From: Bolinopsis microptera
Lineage: Eukaryota; Ctenophora; Tentaculata; Lobata; Bolinopsidae
Assembly: GCF_026151205.1 (NCBI RefSeq)
Contig: NC_087080.1
Location: 15,447,337-15,511,336, forward strand
DNA length: 64,000 bases
Direction of reading: 5' to 3'
The notes under the pieces were generated by a model, which was given only the letters and a program-made list of their open reading frames with translations, did not search any database and was not told where the DNA came from. Shown piece by piece: positions 11,701 to 21,932 of the stretch (position 1 is the stretch's first letter; the number at the start of each line of letters is the position of its first letter). A program made the position numbers and the translations under genes.

Positions 11701-13565
11701 CTATTGGCATTATTCTGAATACGTTAAAAGGGTTATCATGCGTTTAATTCTAGGTGAAACTAATTAATTTAACGTTGCATAATGTTTCGTTTCAATAATG
11801 CCATCAAAAATATTACATTGTAAATGGTTGCAACTTGCAGGGATATATTTTCTCATAATCGAGCCCTAAATGATTATACTGTGCTACGTAAAGCTAAGGG
11901 AACTGACTCAAAGCTGTCGCCACAAGGTGCCACAAGATGCCACAAGATGCCACCAGATGCGCGGCAGAAGAATCGACAAGTTTATACTTAATAATGTCAA
12001 ACTGCGTCCTGGACTCCATTTCACCTCGTGGTGACAACATCTGCTTAATCAGATCTACAATCTAATAATCTCCCGGCCCAGGAATTTAAGATGCTTTGTG
12101 TGGAGGGAACCTTGACGCTATTGTGTTACAGTTAGATGTTGTGCATTCTGGTGTAACGTCAGAAAAGATCAACTGTGAAATGTTGTGTCATCTTATCAGA
12201 CCCCACCCTTTTAAAGGAATTTGTATTATTTAATACAAATTCCTTTAAAAGGGTGGGGTCTGATTTATTTATAGATTTGGAAAGGATAATGTGTCGATAA
12301 TTCTATAATTTATTATTAAACCGAAAATTAAATCAGAGAGACGAATTAATATAAAGAATACTTCGAGGTCTGGGAAACTCGACACATGTTTTGATCAATG
12401 ATCAGTCCCCGTGCAACTATTATATACATGAATGTTAAAATTCTCGTCAACCTACAAATTTTGAAAGTGCTCGAGACTTCTGCTCTTTACACAGTCATGC
12501 TGAATGTTTATGAGGAATTAAAGTTTAAACGTTATTACCACCCTCCAGGTAGAAGTACAGCGGAGGAAAGGAGAGGAGCTACCCGCGGGGTGGGGGTGCG
12601 ATGTTAACGGTATTGAGGCTAAAGATGCTACAGATGTTATTGTAGATGGTGGTTTGTTTCCTCTCGGTGGACCTGAGATATCTGGTTAGTTGAGTGGAAT
12701 TGGGGGGGGGGGGGGGGGGGGGGACCATCAAATGCTCTCTTTGACTGAAGTTGAATACTCACCTAGTGACCATCACCGTTACAATTTTAAACATTATTAT
12801 TATTCAACTTAACTAAATAACTTATAAACTTAATAAGTTCACCAGGTGGTTACAAAGGGTACGGTCTAGCTCTCATGGTTGAAATGTTCTGTGGGCATCC
12901 TCTCTGGAGCGCACTGGGGACCTCACATAAGGAAATGGCAAGCGCCCAACGAGACAAGAACTGCTGATCTGGGTCAGTTCTTCATGGCACTGAACCCGGC
13001 AGTGTTTGGGGAGGGGTTCAGTGAGAGGTTACAGTTGTTAATGGACTATCACAGGGCTCTAGAACCGGTAAGTGTTGAAATGTTTCGTTGAGTTCTGTTA
13101 TCGGGCTGATTTTTGGTATTTAATTGTGGCTCCAGCAAAATCGCTGACAATGAGTGTGTACTATATCGGAATTTTTTTAGCATTTTCAGCATTTTTTAGC
13201 ATTTTTAGCATTTTTAATATATTTAACATTTTAAACATGTTTATTGTTTAATGCATTCCCGTAAGATTGCTGGTGTAGACAGTGTCTTGGTTCCTGGAGA
13301 CCCTGAGCGGTCACACGAGACACTGTGTCGCGATTCTGGCGGGATTCCTTATCATGAGGCTTTGATTCGAGACATGGTAATGTTAAGTTATATTATGTTA
13401 AGTCATATAGTAAGATCTTCAATAGTTTTTTGGAGGACGTTTTGTTAACTCATGTATTTCCATACCTGTACTTTGCAATAAAGTGTACATCGTACTACAA
13501 TTTGCATATTTCAGGGTATTTTTGCTGAGAAGATAAAAGTAGACCCCATGGAAACTCTGGACTGA
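5799..13565 (+). CDS. Malate/L-lactate dehydrogenase (Ldh_2 family), one-base frameshift
   Basis: NAD(P)H-dependent 2-hydroxyacid dehydrogenase of the AllD/YlbC-type Ldh_2 family. Exons: 5799-5952, 6258-6338, 6500-6607, 10102-10196, 10893-11012, 12549-12684, 12846-13067, 13266-13376 and 13515-13565. Phases agree throughout and the length is 358 residues if one base is removed, the usual family size. Family motifs: DVRGHYSHGLNRLEMY near the N-terminus, SNHFGIAGFYGLMAKEAGL, VPTRGKVCTLGTNPIS, DYFALDMATSAVAIGK, LPAGWG, LFPLGG, GGYKGYGLALMVEMF, ADLGQFFMALNP, VLVPGDPER and GGIPYHEALI. In the seventh exon the frame slips at GTGGG (12891-12895). Upstream gives MFCG and downstream gives GILSGAHWG only in another frame, with an early stop otherwise. 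This is either a base-calling error or a young pseudogene. The 3.5-kb third intron holds two genes on the other strand. Confidence 0.9.
7029..7502 (-). CDS. Small secreted protein of unknown family, nested in Ldh_2 intron
   Basis: Intronless 157-codon frame on the strand opposite to the surrounding dehydrogenase gene. The N-terminus has a hydrophobic stretch (ALIRIAILLGFTLM, about residues 14-27) that could act as a signal peptide. It is followed by an acidic segment and a body with four cysteines (in KSCHQ, RHYCSS, VGCAHQ and ILCLY). A VPWAESLAQTAARYVGR segment after the first cysteine loosely recalls VPWNEEIKKTTDSW in the neighbouring nested gene, so the two might be distantly related. The cysteine pattern with VSVGC near the C-terminus also recalls small cystine-knot cytokines, but I do not claim membership. 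Function unknown. Confidence 0.55.
   Translation of the reverse strand: MTFPNTLQMTTTTALIRIAILLGFTLMKISSKPIAEVSDDDLKDAEAPVSGILPNISYIDYNLKSCHQEDYDVPWAESLAQTAARYVGRSGMQSGHILGLRMTIRKYSARLAARHYCSSKSKFFSNNSPVSVGCAHQTGNSNADLNILCLYTMAGVP
8948..9774 (-). CDS. Cysteine-containing secreted protein, three exons, nested in Ldh_2 intron
   Basis: Minus-strand gene within the third dehydrogenase intron. Exon 1 runs 9774 to about 9703 and encodes MSTISLFALLSILCFISCG, a clear signal peptide. Exon 2 (9488-9315, 58 codons) contains LGHVPWNEEIKKTTDSW and CPGYNKFPKFGGYCF. Exon 3 (9085-8948) starts VCEDFFAKFASLIK, continues CSSRYHNGKWYVYCRY and ends at a TAG stop. Exon 2 to 3 joins in phase 0 with good borders. 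The exon 1 donor is uncertain: GTATCA at 9702 keeps phase, while a more usual GTAGGT lies about 35 bp further on but gives a broken frame. The mature protein would be about 120 residues with five cysteines. Family not recognised. Confidence 0.6.
10217..10274. repeat. Short palindromic tandem repeat GGTTACTAAAGTTACCAT
   Basis: Three imperfect tandem copies of an 18-bp self-complementary-like unit (GTTACTAAAGTTACC), just inside Ldh_2 intron 4. Confidence 0.8.
11052..11163 (+). pseudogene. Decayed tandem duplicate of Ldh_2 exon 5
   Basis: Forty bases after exon 5 (10893-11012) lies a second exon-like block with the same acceptor context (TATCCTAG) and donor (GGTAAG|GTGAG). Its sequence reads ATACCAACACGAGGG, then a gap, then AATCCT...GCTCCAGCAACAGATGAT and DNYFALDMATTTELALGK in one frame. 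Compared with exon 5 it has lost about 18 bp covering KVCTLG and gained other changes. It carries a TGA after the NP codons, and its length (112) is out of phase. It looks like a former alternative (mutually exclusive) exon that has decayed. Confidence 0.8.
12195..12264. repeat. Perfect 34-bp inverted repeat (hairpin) in Ldh_2 intron 5
   Basis: Two 34-base arms (ATCAGACCCCACCC... and its exact complement) are separated by only two bases. It could form a cruciform, or be a minimal fold-back element. Confidence 0.95.
12702..12723 (+). repeat. G22 homopolymer in Ldh_2 intron 6
   Basis: Uninterrupted run of 22 G, 18 bp after the exon 6 donor. Confidence 0.95.
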
Positions 13566-13846
13566 GTTACAAAATTAGACCTTTTATTTTTAGTAATAAT
13601 CTTTAGTAATAATTTTTGTTGAAAAATGTTGATTATTTTAGCACTTCAGTTTTTTAAAGAATGGTATATTCAATTTTTGGATTTATATGAATGATTGATT
13701 TTAGAGTGGAAAATTCTATTTTTGAATTTATTAAGATGTTTGATAAAATTTTTATATTATCTGAAGTTATTTTGATTTTTTAATTCTGATTCTGGAATAT
13801 CGCTTCTCACTGAATAACTCCTCCACATACTATATGCATTTCTCTA

Positions 13847-13852
13847 AATAAA
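13847..13852 (+). promoter_or_regulatory. Candidate polyadenylation signal of the Ldh_2 gene
   Basis: AATAAA 282 bp after the Ldh_2 stop codon, in AT-rich 3' sequence. Confidence 0.35.
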
Positions 13853-14374
13853 AATATTGATATAACAAGAGAAACGCAACTGGCAACTCTTGGACGCTAG
13901 GAAGATTAGGACTCCTCGGATTATATTAAATACATTTCTTCAGTCAGTATCATTAGAGGTGTTTAGCATCATACCTAATAATGCCAACCAAATTAAACAG
14001 GAAAAATGTCAGATCATGGCGAATTGTATAAAATTCATTAGAATTGTTCTACTTTGATAGCTAATTATTTTAGGCATGAATAATGCACAATTTTCATAAA
14101 GTCGATAGTTTCGTTCATGATAAAATAACAGTTAAAATAAGATAAAATATGTTTGAAATGCTAATAAATTGAGGTAAACTAATCTTACTAGATTTATGTG
14201 TTGATATCTTGGTTAAACTGAGCTGGTAAAGGGGGGAGAGGGAGGGGGGAGAGGGAGGGAGGGGGGGGGGGGGCCTGGGGGGATGTTTTTATCCTTCAAA
14301 CATTGGCCAATCAAATCATACATGTCTTTAAAAAGATATAAAAAGTAATGATGCTGGTACTGAATGAAACATAC

Positions 14375-17300
14375 CTATCTGTGGCACGAAGAAAAGTACT
14401 GCTCCCTCCAGAGCGACAGAAGAGTGAAACCTCATCTTGTAAACATCTCTTGTCTGATGAAAACAGGGTTCAGACCACTCCATACTTCTCACATGTGGGT
14501 AGTAGTCTTCAAGCATTGGATGTTTACCTGGGGAAGCATTGGATGTTTACCTGAGGAAGCATTAGATGTTTACCTGGGGAAGCATTGGATGTTTACCTGA
14601 GGAAGCATTAGATGTTTACCTGGGGAAGCATTGGATGTTTACCTGGGGAAGCATTGGATGTTTACCTGGGGAAGCATTAGATGTTTACCTGGGGAAGCAT
14701 TGGATGTTTACCTGAGGAAGCATTAGATGTTTACCTGGGGAAGCATTGGATGTTTACCTGGAGAAGCATTGGATGTTTACCTGAGGAAGCATTAGATGTT
14801 TACCTGGAGAAGCATTGGATGTTTACCTGGAGAAGCATTGGATGTTTACCTGGGGAAGCATTGGATGTTTACCTGGAGAAGCATTGGATGTTACCCTGGA
14901 GAAGCATTGGATGTTTACCTGAGGAAGCATTGGATGTTTACCTGGAGAAGCATTGGATGTTTACCTGGAGAAGCATTGGATGTTTACCTGGGGAAGCATT
15001 GGATGTTTACCTGGAGAAGCATTGGATGTTTACCTGAGGAAGCATTAGATGTTTACCTGGGGAAGCATTGGATGTTTACCTGGGGAAGCATTGGATGTTT
15101 ACCTGGGGAAGCATTGGATGTTTACCTGAGGAAGCATTAGATGTTTACCTGGGGAAGCATTAGATGTTTACCTGGGGAAGCATTGGATGTTTACCTGGGG
15201 AAGCATTAGATGTTTACCTGGGGAAGCATTGGATGTTTACCTGGGGAAGCATTGGATGTTTACCTTGGAGAAGCATTGGATGTTTACCTGGGGAAGCATT
15301 GGATGTTTACCTGGGGAAGCATTGGATGTTTACCTGGAGAAGCATTGGATGTTTACCTGGAGAAGCATTGGATGTTTACCTGGGGAAGCATTGGATGTTT
15401 ACCTGGAGAAGCATTGGATGTTTACCTGGAGAAGCATTGGATGTTTACCTGGAGAAGCATTGGATGTTTACCTGGAGAAGCATTGGATGTTTACCTGGGG
15501 AAGCATTGGATGTTTACCTGGAGAAGCATTGGATGTTTACCTGGAGAAGCATTGGATGTTTACCTGGGGAAGCATTGGATGTTTACCTGGAGAAGCATTG
15601 GATGTTTACCTGGAGAAGCATTGGATGTTTACCTGGGGAAGCATTGGATGTTTACCTGGAGAAGCATTGGATGTTTACCTGAGGAAGCATTAGATGTTTA
15701 CCTGGGGAAGCATTGGATGTTTACCTGGGGAAGCATTGGATGTTTACCTGGGGAAGCATTGGATGTTTACCTGAGGAAGCATTAGATGTCTACCTGGGGA
15801 AGCATTAGATGTTTACCTGGGGAAGCATTGGATGTTTACCTGGGGAAGCATTAGATGTTTACCTGGGGAAGCATTGGATGTTTACCTGGGGAAGCATTGG
15901 ATGTTTACCTTGGAGAAGCATTGGATGTTTACCTGGGGAAGCATTGGATGTTTACCTGGGGAAGCATTGGATGTTTACCTGGGGAAGCATTGGATGTTTA
16001 CCTGGAGAAGCATTGGATGTTTACCTGGGGAAGCATTTACCTGGAGAAGCATTGGATGTTTACCTGGGGAAGCATTGGATGTTTACCTGGAGAAGCATTG
16101 GATGTTTACCTGGGGAAGCATTGGATGTTTACCTGGAGAAGCATTTACCTGGAGAAGCATTGGATGTTTACCTGGGGAAGCATTGGATGTTTACCTGGAG
16201 AAGCATTGGATGTTTACCTGGGGAAGCATTGGATGTTTACCTGGAGAAGCATTGGATGTTTACCTGGAGAAGCATTGGATGTTTACCTGGGGAAGCATTG
16301 GATGTTTACCTGGAGAAGCATTGGATGTTTACCTGGAGAAGCATTGGATGTTTACCTGGAGAAGCATTGGATGTTTACCTGGAGAAGCATTGGATGTTTA
16401 CCTGGGGAAGTATTGGATGTTTACCTGGAGAAGCATTGGATGTTTACCTGGAGAAGCATCGGATGTTTACCTGGGGAAGCATTGGATGTTTACCTGGAGA
16501 AGCATTGGATGTTTACCTGGAGAAGCATTGGATGTTTACCTGGGGAAGCATTGGATGTTTACCTGGAGAAGCATTGGATGTTTACCTGAGGAAGCATTAG
16601 ATGTTTACCTGGGGAAGCATTGGATGTTTACCTGGGGAAGCATTGGATGTTTACCTGGGAAGCATTGGATGTTTACCTGAGGAAGCATTAGATGTTTACC
16701 TGGGGAAGCATTAGATGTTTACCTGGGGAAGCATTGGATGTTTACCTGGGGAAGCATTAGATGTTTACCTGGGGAAGCATTGGATGTTTACCTGGGGAAG
16801 CATTGGATGTTTACCTTGGAGAAGCATTGGATGTTTACCTGGGGAAGCATTGGATGTTTACCTGGGGAAGCATTAGATGTTTACCTGGGGAAGCATTGGA
16901 TGTTTACCTGGGGAAGCATTGGATGTTTACCTTGGAGAAGCATTGGATGTTTACCTGGGGAAGCATTGGATGTTTACCTGGAGAAGCATTGGATGTTTAC
17001 CTGAGGAAGCATTAGATGTTTACCTGGGGAAGCATTGGATGTTTACCTGAGGAAGCATTAGATGTTTACCTGGGGAAGCATTGGATGTTTACCCTGGAGA
17101 AGCATCTTGCATTACTGGTCATTAATCCGGAGAGAATTAACTTAATAATAATCGGTTTCTTATTTTACATTCTACAGAACAGAAAAATTGTCAATATTTC
17201 ATCCCGAATGGTAGTCTTACCATTGATAGTCAGCCATAGGAATTGATCCGAAACGTCTATTACGACGTGCGCTGTATCTCCAGTCACTATACTCTCCGTT

Positions 17301-18361
17301 AGTATATTTCGTGTCATGAAGCAGTTAGTGAAGTCGTGACCAAATCTTATTTGTTGGCTAGGATAGTCATAAAATATGAAAAAATCCTCCAGAGTTCCTG
17401 TAAAATTAATATGGTGATATGTGAACGTTTTTGTTGCTGAAACATCTGCTTATTCGTAGACGAAAATAATACCACACTTTAACTCTATAATAAAGATAAT
17501 TGTAAGATAAATAGCTCCTATATGATAAGTCTAATAAAAATCTAACCCAAATCATTTAAAAAAGAGATCGTCTGAACTGATGTTGGGCCGGGATTCCTCT
17601 TATATTTAATCTCGATACGTCCCTTATTGAATCGAAGTTCTCTAAGATCGGTTTCACATTCTTCAGCTTCACAGTTGATAAATTGGTTCCCTGTATAATT
17701 TTGTAAGTATAGAATATTATTTATTAGTATAGAAAATGCTATGTAAAAAATAAACTCTCCCAAGTAAGTCGGTAAGTAACCATTAGTAAGTAACCATTAG
17801 TTAGTAACCAGTAAGTAAGTAACCATTAGTAAGTAACCTGTAAGTAACCAGTAAGTAAGTAACCAGTAAGTAAGTAACCAGTAAGTAAAGAAGTAAGTAA
17901 CCATTAGTAAGTAACCATTAGTAAGTAACCAGTAAGTAAATAACCAGTAAGTAAGTAACCAGTAAGTAAAGAAGTAAGTAACCATTAGTAAGTAACCATT
18001 AGTAAGTAACCAGTAAGTAAGTAACCAGTAAGTAAGTAACCAGTAAGTAAAGAAGTAAGTAACCATTAGTAAGTAACCATTAGTAAGTAACCAGTAAGTA
18101 AGTAACCAGTAAGTAAGTAACCAGTAAGTAAGTAACCAGTAAGTAAGTAACCAGTAAGTAAGTAACCAGTAAGTAAGTAACCGCTAAGTAAGTAACCAGT
18201 AAGTAAGTAACCGCTAAGTAAGTAACCAGTAAGTAACCATATAGTACAGAGTATGCTCTACCAGCTCGGTACAATATAAGATCACAAGTTTACTTACATG
18301 ATCTTGTTGACGTTGAGGTGACTATTAGCCCTCCTAGCAGTAACAACGCTGTAAATACCAT
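14375..18361 (-). CDS. Secreted protein of unknown family, paralogue A
   Basis: Four coding exons on the minus strand: 18361-18298 (signal peptide MVFTALLLLGGLIVTSTSTR), 17690-17547, 17397-17221 and 14527-14375. All junctions are phase 1 and three exons have the same phases and lengths as in paralogue B (144, 177 and 153 versus 162). Exon 2 contains NCEAEECETDLRELRF and IEIKYKRNPG. Exon 3 contains GTLEDFFIFYDYPSQQIRFG, then GDTAHVVIDVSDQFLWL. Exon 4 contains DYYPHVRSMEWSEPCFH and FHSSVALEGAVLFFVPQ. The last exon may splice at GTATGT (14374) or read on to a TAA at 14328. About 180 residues, three or four cysteines, no family recognised. The acceptor of exon 4 lies in the first unit of the 23-bp minisatellite that fills intron 3. 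Confidence 0.75.
14513..17105. repeat. 23-bp minisatellite, about 112 units, in intron 3 of paralogue A
   Basis: The unit reads GGATGTTTACCTGGGGAAGC plus ATT, with variants GGGG, GGAG or GAGG and TTGG or TTAG. Because 23 is not a multiple of three, the plus strand stays open across long stretches in all frames, so the apparent MFTWGSIGCLPGEALDVYL proteins are artefacts. On the gene (minus) strand every unit carries CTTCCCCAG|GTAAAC, a splice-acceptor-like site overlapping a donor-like site. Rare CTTGGAG units recur at about 15263, 15910, 16815 and 16931, showing higher-order blocks of about 645 and 900 bp. Truncated units occur near 16036 and 16143. Confidence 0.97.
17764..18240. repeat. AGTAAGTAACC minisatellite in intron 1 of paralogue A
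   Basis: About 470 bp of tandem units AGTAAGTAACC / AGTAACCATT with higher-order blocks of about 82 bp (AGTAAAGAAGTAAGTAACCA recurs at about 17886, 17968 and 18050). Paralogue B has only about three such units at the matching place (23553-23590). Confidence 0.95.
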
Positions 18362-18853
18362 CTCCTGGCACACAGAGAGTTAGAGATATTATTTCTAGAA
18401 ACTGTGAGTTTAAATGCAAATAATCATGAAGGCTGGCAAAAGCTATTTATGATTAAATGATGTCCGAAGAGTATTTGTATGCCTTTTGAATCGTAAAAAG
18501 CCCATTTCTTTTGTTTTAAATAGCTTTATCCATGATACCAATACATGTCAATTTCCTAAAGTCTGTATATTATAATGCTTAGTTGTTATAAACGGTTGAG
18601 TTCGGAATAAAAAAATGTTTTTAACCACTTAAATAAAAACGATCGACAGTCAACCTGTTTTGCTTCTTGTTGAACGCTATCCAATTGAATACACTCATAC
18701 ATGAAGCAGTCGGCAGAAACAAGTTGGAGTAATATTAATAAGATTATGCCTTGCTCAACTTGATCGTAGAGTGTGTTCTAGAAATAAAACCAAAGACCAC
18801 AAAGCAGGACCACAAATCAGGAACCCTCTGCTTGCAATTAATAAAAAATTATA

Positions 18854-19621
18854 CAGGGTGGGCCAAAAGTCAGTGTGCAAACGTTGGCCTTAATAGCTCA
18901 GTCACTGAGTGCCCAATTGAAATACTTCCTTCTGGTATGACTTAGTACCACCACTGGTTCGAGGAATTTGTCAACTTGACAAAATATTCGCGTTCATTTT
19001 TTTCAAATGGAGGTTCATTTTCACATTTTGTTGATAGTTTGGATAATCGGATCAAGCTAAATGTTATTGAATTGTGTTTGGCCATTCGAATTACGTTTGC
19101 CCTGAAAGAATGAGAGTTCTAGCTTCTCAGATGACTGAGATATGAAGCATAACAAGCTTGTTCATTACGTGTGATCAGGTGATTGGTTTACCTAATCACG
19201 TGATAAGGTGACCCCGTTAACTACCCCGTTAAACATTATGGGAATTGTTAAGGGTGCCCAATTAAGGTGTCGTGTCACATGTGTCACATAGTCACCCAGT
19301 CAATTTGTTAACGAGATACACAAAATGCTTGTTAACTTCGTCATTTCTAATCCGTTTTGCCTCATTTTTTCAGATCATATGCAACATTTGATAATCTACC
19401 GTCTCTAAAAAAATTAGGCGTTCAGGATTTTCAGAGAAAACAATATAGGTGTTTTAATATTGAATGGGCGTGGTCTAAAATATTCGAATTTTCAAATTTT
19501 GACGACGGAATCCTCGAACCAGTAAGTACAGTATGCCATCTGCAAAGCAACAGCTCTCAAATATAAAACTCAGCGGAGGTATAAGACCCAACGTTTGCAC
19601 ACTGACTTTTGGCCCACCCTG
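18854..19621. mobile_element. Mariner-type non-autonomous TIR element (768 bp)
   Basis: The ends are CAGGGTGGGCCAAAAGTCAG (continuing TGTGCAAACGTTGG) and the exact inverse at 19588-19621, flanked by TA on both sides (18852-18853, 19622-19623). This is the target-site pattern of Tc1/mariner elements. The interior has no transposase; the frames inside are short and unrecognised. It lies in the upstream part of duplication unit A and is absent from unit B. Confidence 0.85.
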
Positions 19622-19719
19622 TATATAATATAATTTTTATTATATATATATACACGATATAAATAAGCCCAAATGATAGAAGTTTAAACGAAATGGGTAT
19701 GCGTCAATGCGTGCTGCAG

Positions 19720-19811
19720 TCCGACACGTACTAAAGTTCGACACGTACTAAAGTTCGACACGTACCGAAGTTCGACACGTACCGAAGTTCGACACGTACC
19801 GAAGTTCGACA
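19720..19811. repeat. 17-bp tandem repeat, five copies
   Basis: Unit GTTCGACACGTACCGAA with early copies reading TACTAAA. Confidence 0.9.
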
Positions 19812-20310
19812 AGAGAACATCAACTGTGTAGATTGTAGAACGGGATATTCATAGGGATAAATGTTGTATATTAGATTAACTTTAAATTAATTGAGTTTTT
19901 TCATTGACCAATCTGGAGTCACTTTGATAATTTGATAATTGTTAGTAGTTTGTGAATCGCATGATATGTGTCATCACGATTCACAAATCACTGAGCACCA
20001 GAGTGATTGCTTAAGATAAGGAGATGATGGATCTAAGAATAAAATAACTGTCAAACCTTGACCGTTTATAAACGGTAGAGTGAATTTGAATTTATATAAC
20101 TGTCTCCAAGATGCAGTTAACTGTCACCTAGATGCAGTTAGGCCTAACGCCTAATTTAGGCCTATAAATTTAGGCCTAACGCCAAAGTTAGGCCTACGAC
20201 GAACGTTTAACATTTAAATAATTGCTACATATAAATGCAAATTCATAAATTCAAATTCCACATGTTTTTTATGAAATGGAAATGTGACGGTTGCTAGTTT
20301 TATGATAAAT

Positions 20311-21570
20311 ATATGTATGTTCAGCTAAAGGGTGGTCCTTGTTACGTTGCACATAATTTATGATAATTGATAAATCAGAGGATAAATTAACTGGGGACCC
20401 CAGGCTATTATATCCACCAGCGGGCTATATTTGCACCAGCAGGCCCTCGCAGCCCGCGAGTTAGAAGACCTGATATATCCCGGCCCGCTGTTACAGCCCG
20501 CTGATATAGCAGGAGCCCGCTATACCATCGGGCGATATATATATATATATCGCCGCGAGGGCGCGGGCGATATAAATATCCGCCCGCTAGGCTGTGTGGA
20601 TATATATATTGTAGTTACTTTAATGATATAATTTCTCAGAATTGATGTAAATAAACGATGCAAAGACTTTCGAAGATCTAATCACAACCGCTTTCTTTTA
20701 TTGTGTAGAAGTCCAGCCATGAAATATATATATATATATATTTATGTTCATAATCATAGAGATTCGGTGGAATGACAGGCTGAGCGCCGCCCAGTAAAAG
20801 ATAAAAAGAGACCCGATGGTTCATTTCGACGTACGATGCAACTAGGTCATCCGTATCCTTGACTTTAGGGGTCGTTCACATTTTACGTAATCATGTTTTG
20901 GAACAGTTTTACACCCCCCTCTCCGTAATCAGTTTTACACATAGCTATTGTGTCAAAATTACACTAGCGTAATCATTCGGAAACCCCCCCCCCCCTCAGC
21001 TGATTACGTAATATGTGAACGACCCCTTATGCTCCATGCCACGTACCTTTAAAAGCACCATATCATTACATTCAGCAGACCTATGTTAAACTTAATGGAT
21101 GTTGTTGCTTGCGGCGGTGGCTGTCGTTCTTGGTTCCTAAGGGATTGCGAGAAATAACTTGGATTCAAGAGGTCTGGATTGCGCCAGGATCATTGATATT
21201 CTTATAAAATATAACTACATATACCCATAATATTCCTTATATACGCTATTTATAAATACTCCTTCAATAAGAGTGACAGTCTATCATTAGTCACTCATAC
21301 GTTAGCAACCTAGAGCTTAGCTGGACGCCTTTATGACAAGGCTACTAACTTAACAAAGCCTTAAATATCGTGGGTGGTATCAAATCGGGTTTTCTATATT
21401 CTCGCCATGACAAAAATAACGAAATATATGTCATTCTTGTCATAATACCGATAATGGTCTTTGTCGGTGTTTTAAATTCACAATTTTCAGTCACTCATTC
21501 AATTTTTATGAGACAGAAGATCATGTTAGTTGTCGTTCACATATTACTGAATAATAAAATCCATCCGCGA
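20311..21570. other. Spacer between duplication units, repeat debris, no gene
   Basis: It contains a GC-rich self-complementary block of CCCGC/GCGGG motifs around an (AT)n core (about 20420-20600), one module of the CAGCCTGTCATTCCGCC family (20742-20803), an (AT)n run near 20725 and MITE copy 2 (20867-21027). No exon is recognised. Confidence 0.55.
20867..21027. mobile_element. MITE with GGGGTCGTTCACA-type ends, copy 2
   Basis: 161 bp between AGGGGTCGTTCACATTTTAC (then GTAATCA) and TGATTACGTAATATGTGAAC (then GACCCCT). It shares its internal C-tract and ATTCGGAAACCCC with copy 1 at 5280-5528. Confidence 0.85.
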
Positions 21571-21690
21571 TAAACACTCTATAAACACTCTATAAACACT
21601 CTATAAACACTCTATAAACACTCTATAAACACTCTATAAACACTCTATAAACACTCTATAAACACTCTATAAACACTCTATAAACACTCT
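21571..21690. repeat. 11-bp tandem repeat ATAAACACTCT, about 11 copies
   Basis: Near-perfect array of ATAAACACTCT just outside duplication unit B. Confidence 0.97.
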
Positions 21691-21932
21691 AACCATACAA
21701 TCCATAGTTAATATTTGATTAAAGAGGAAGTATCTGTTATTAGATAGGTAAATTTACAAAATATATCCATAACGAGATTTAGTTGTTGATAATTGATATC
21801 TTGGTTAAACTGAGCTGGTAAAGTGGAAGGCGATGGGGGGGGGGGGGGGGGGGGGGGGGGTATTTATCGTTCAAACATTGGCCAATCATGTTTTAAAAAT
21901 GATATTGGTACTGAATTAAACATACCTATCTG

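Larger units (their letters stand above)
14195..20310 (-). repeat. Segmental duplication, unit A
   Basis: This block and 21788-24520 are homologous: the shared sequence starts at TTGATATCTTGGTTAAACTG (14200 and 21796), runs through all four exons of a secreted-protein gene, and continues upstream to GATAAGGA...GATCTAAGAATAA and TTTATGATAAATATATGTAT (20013-20320, compare 24400-24515). Unit A is longer because of two intronic minisatellites and a TA-flanked TIR element upstream. Confidence 0.8.

Noticed and set aside
14600..17015. Several long plus-strand frames reading MFTWGSIGCLPGEALDVYL repeats
   Set aside because: They are the 23-bp minisatellite read in all three frames; a stop-free unit whose length is not a multiple of three cycles through frames, so openness is automatic.
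17797..18274. Minus-strand frames made of TYWLLTYWLL / VTYLLVTYL repeats, like a membrane protein
   Set aside because: Pure translation of the AGTAAGTAACC array inside an intron of paralogue A.
19357..19566. Frame within the 768-bp TIR element as a transposase
   Set aside because: Only 69 codons, no DDE motif or helix-turn-helix, so the element is non-autonomous.
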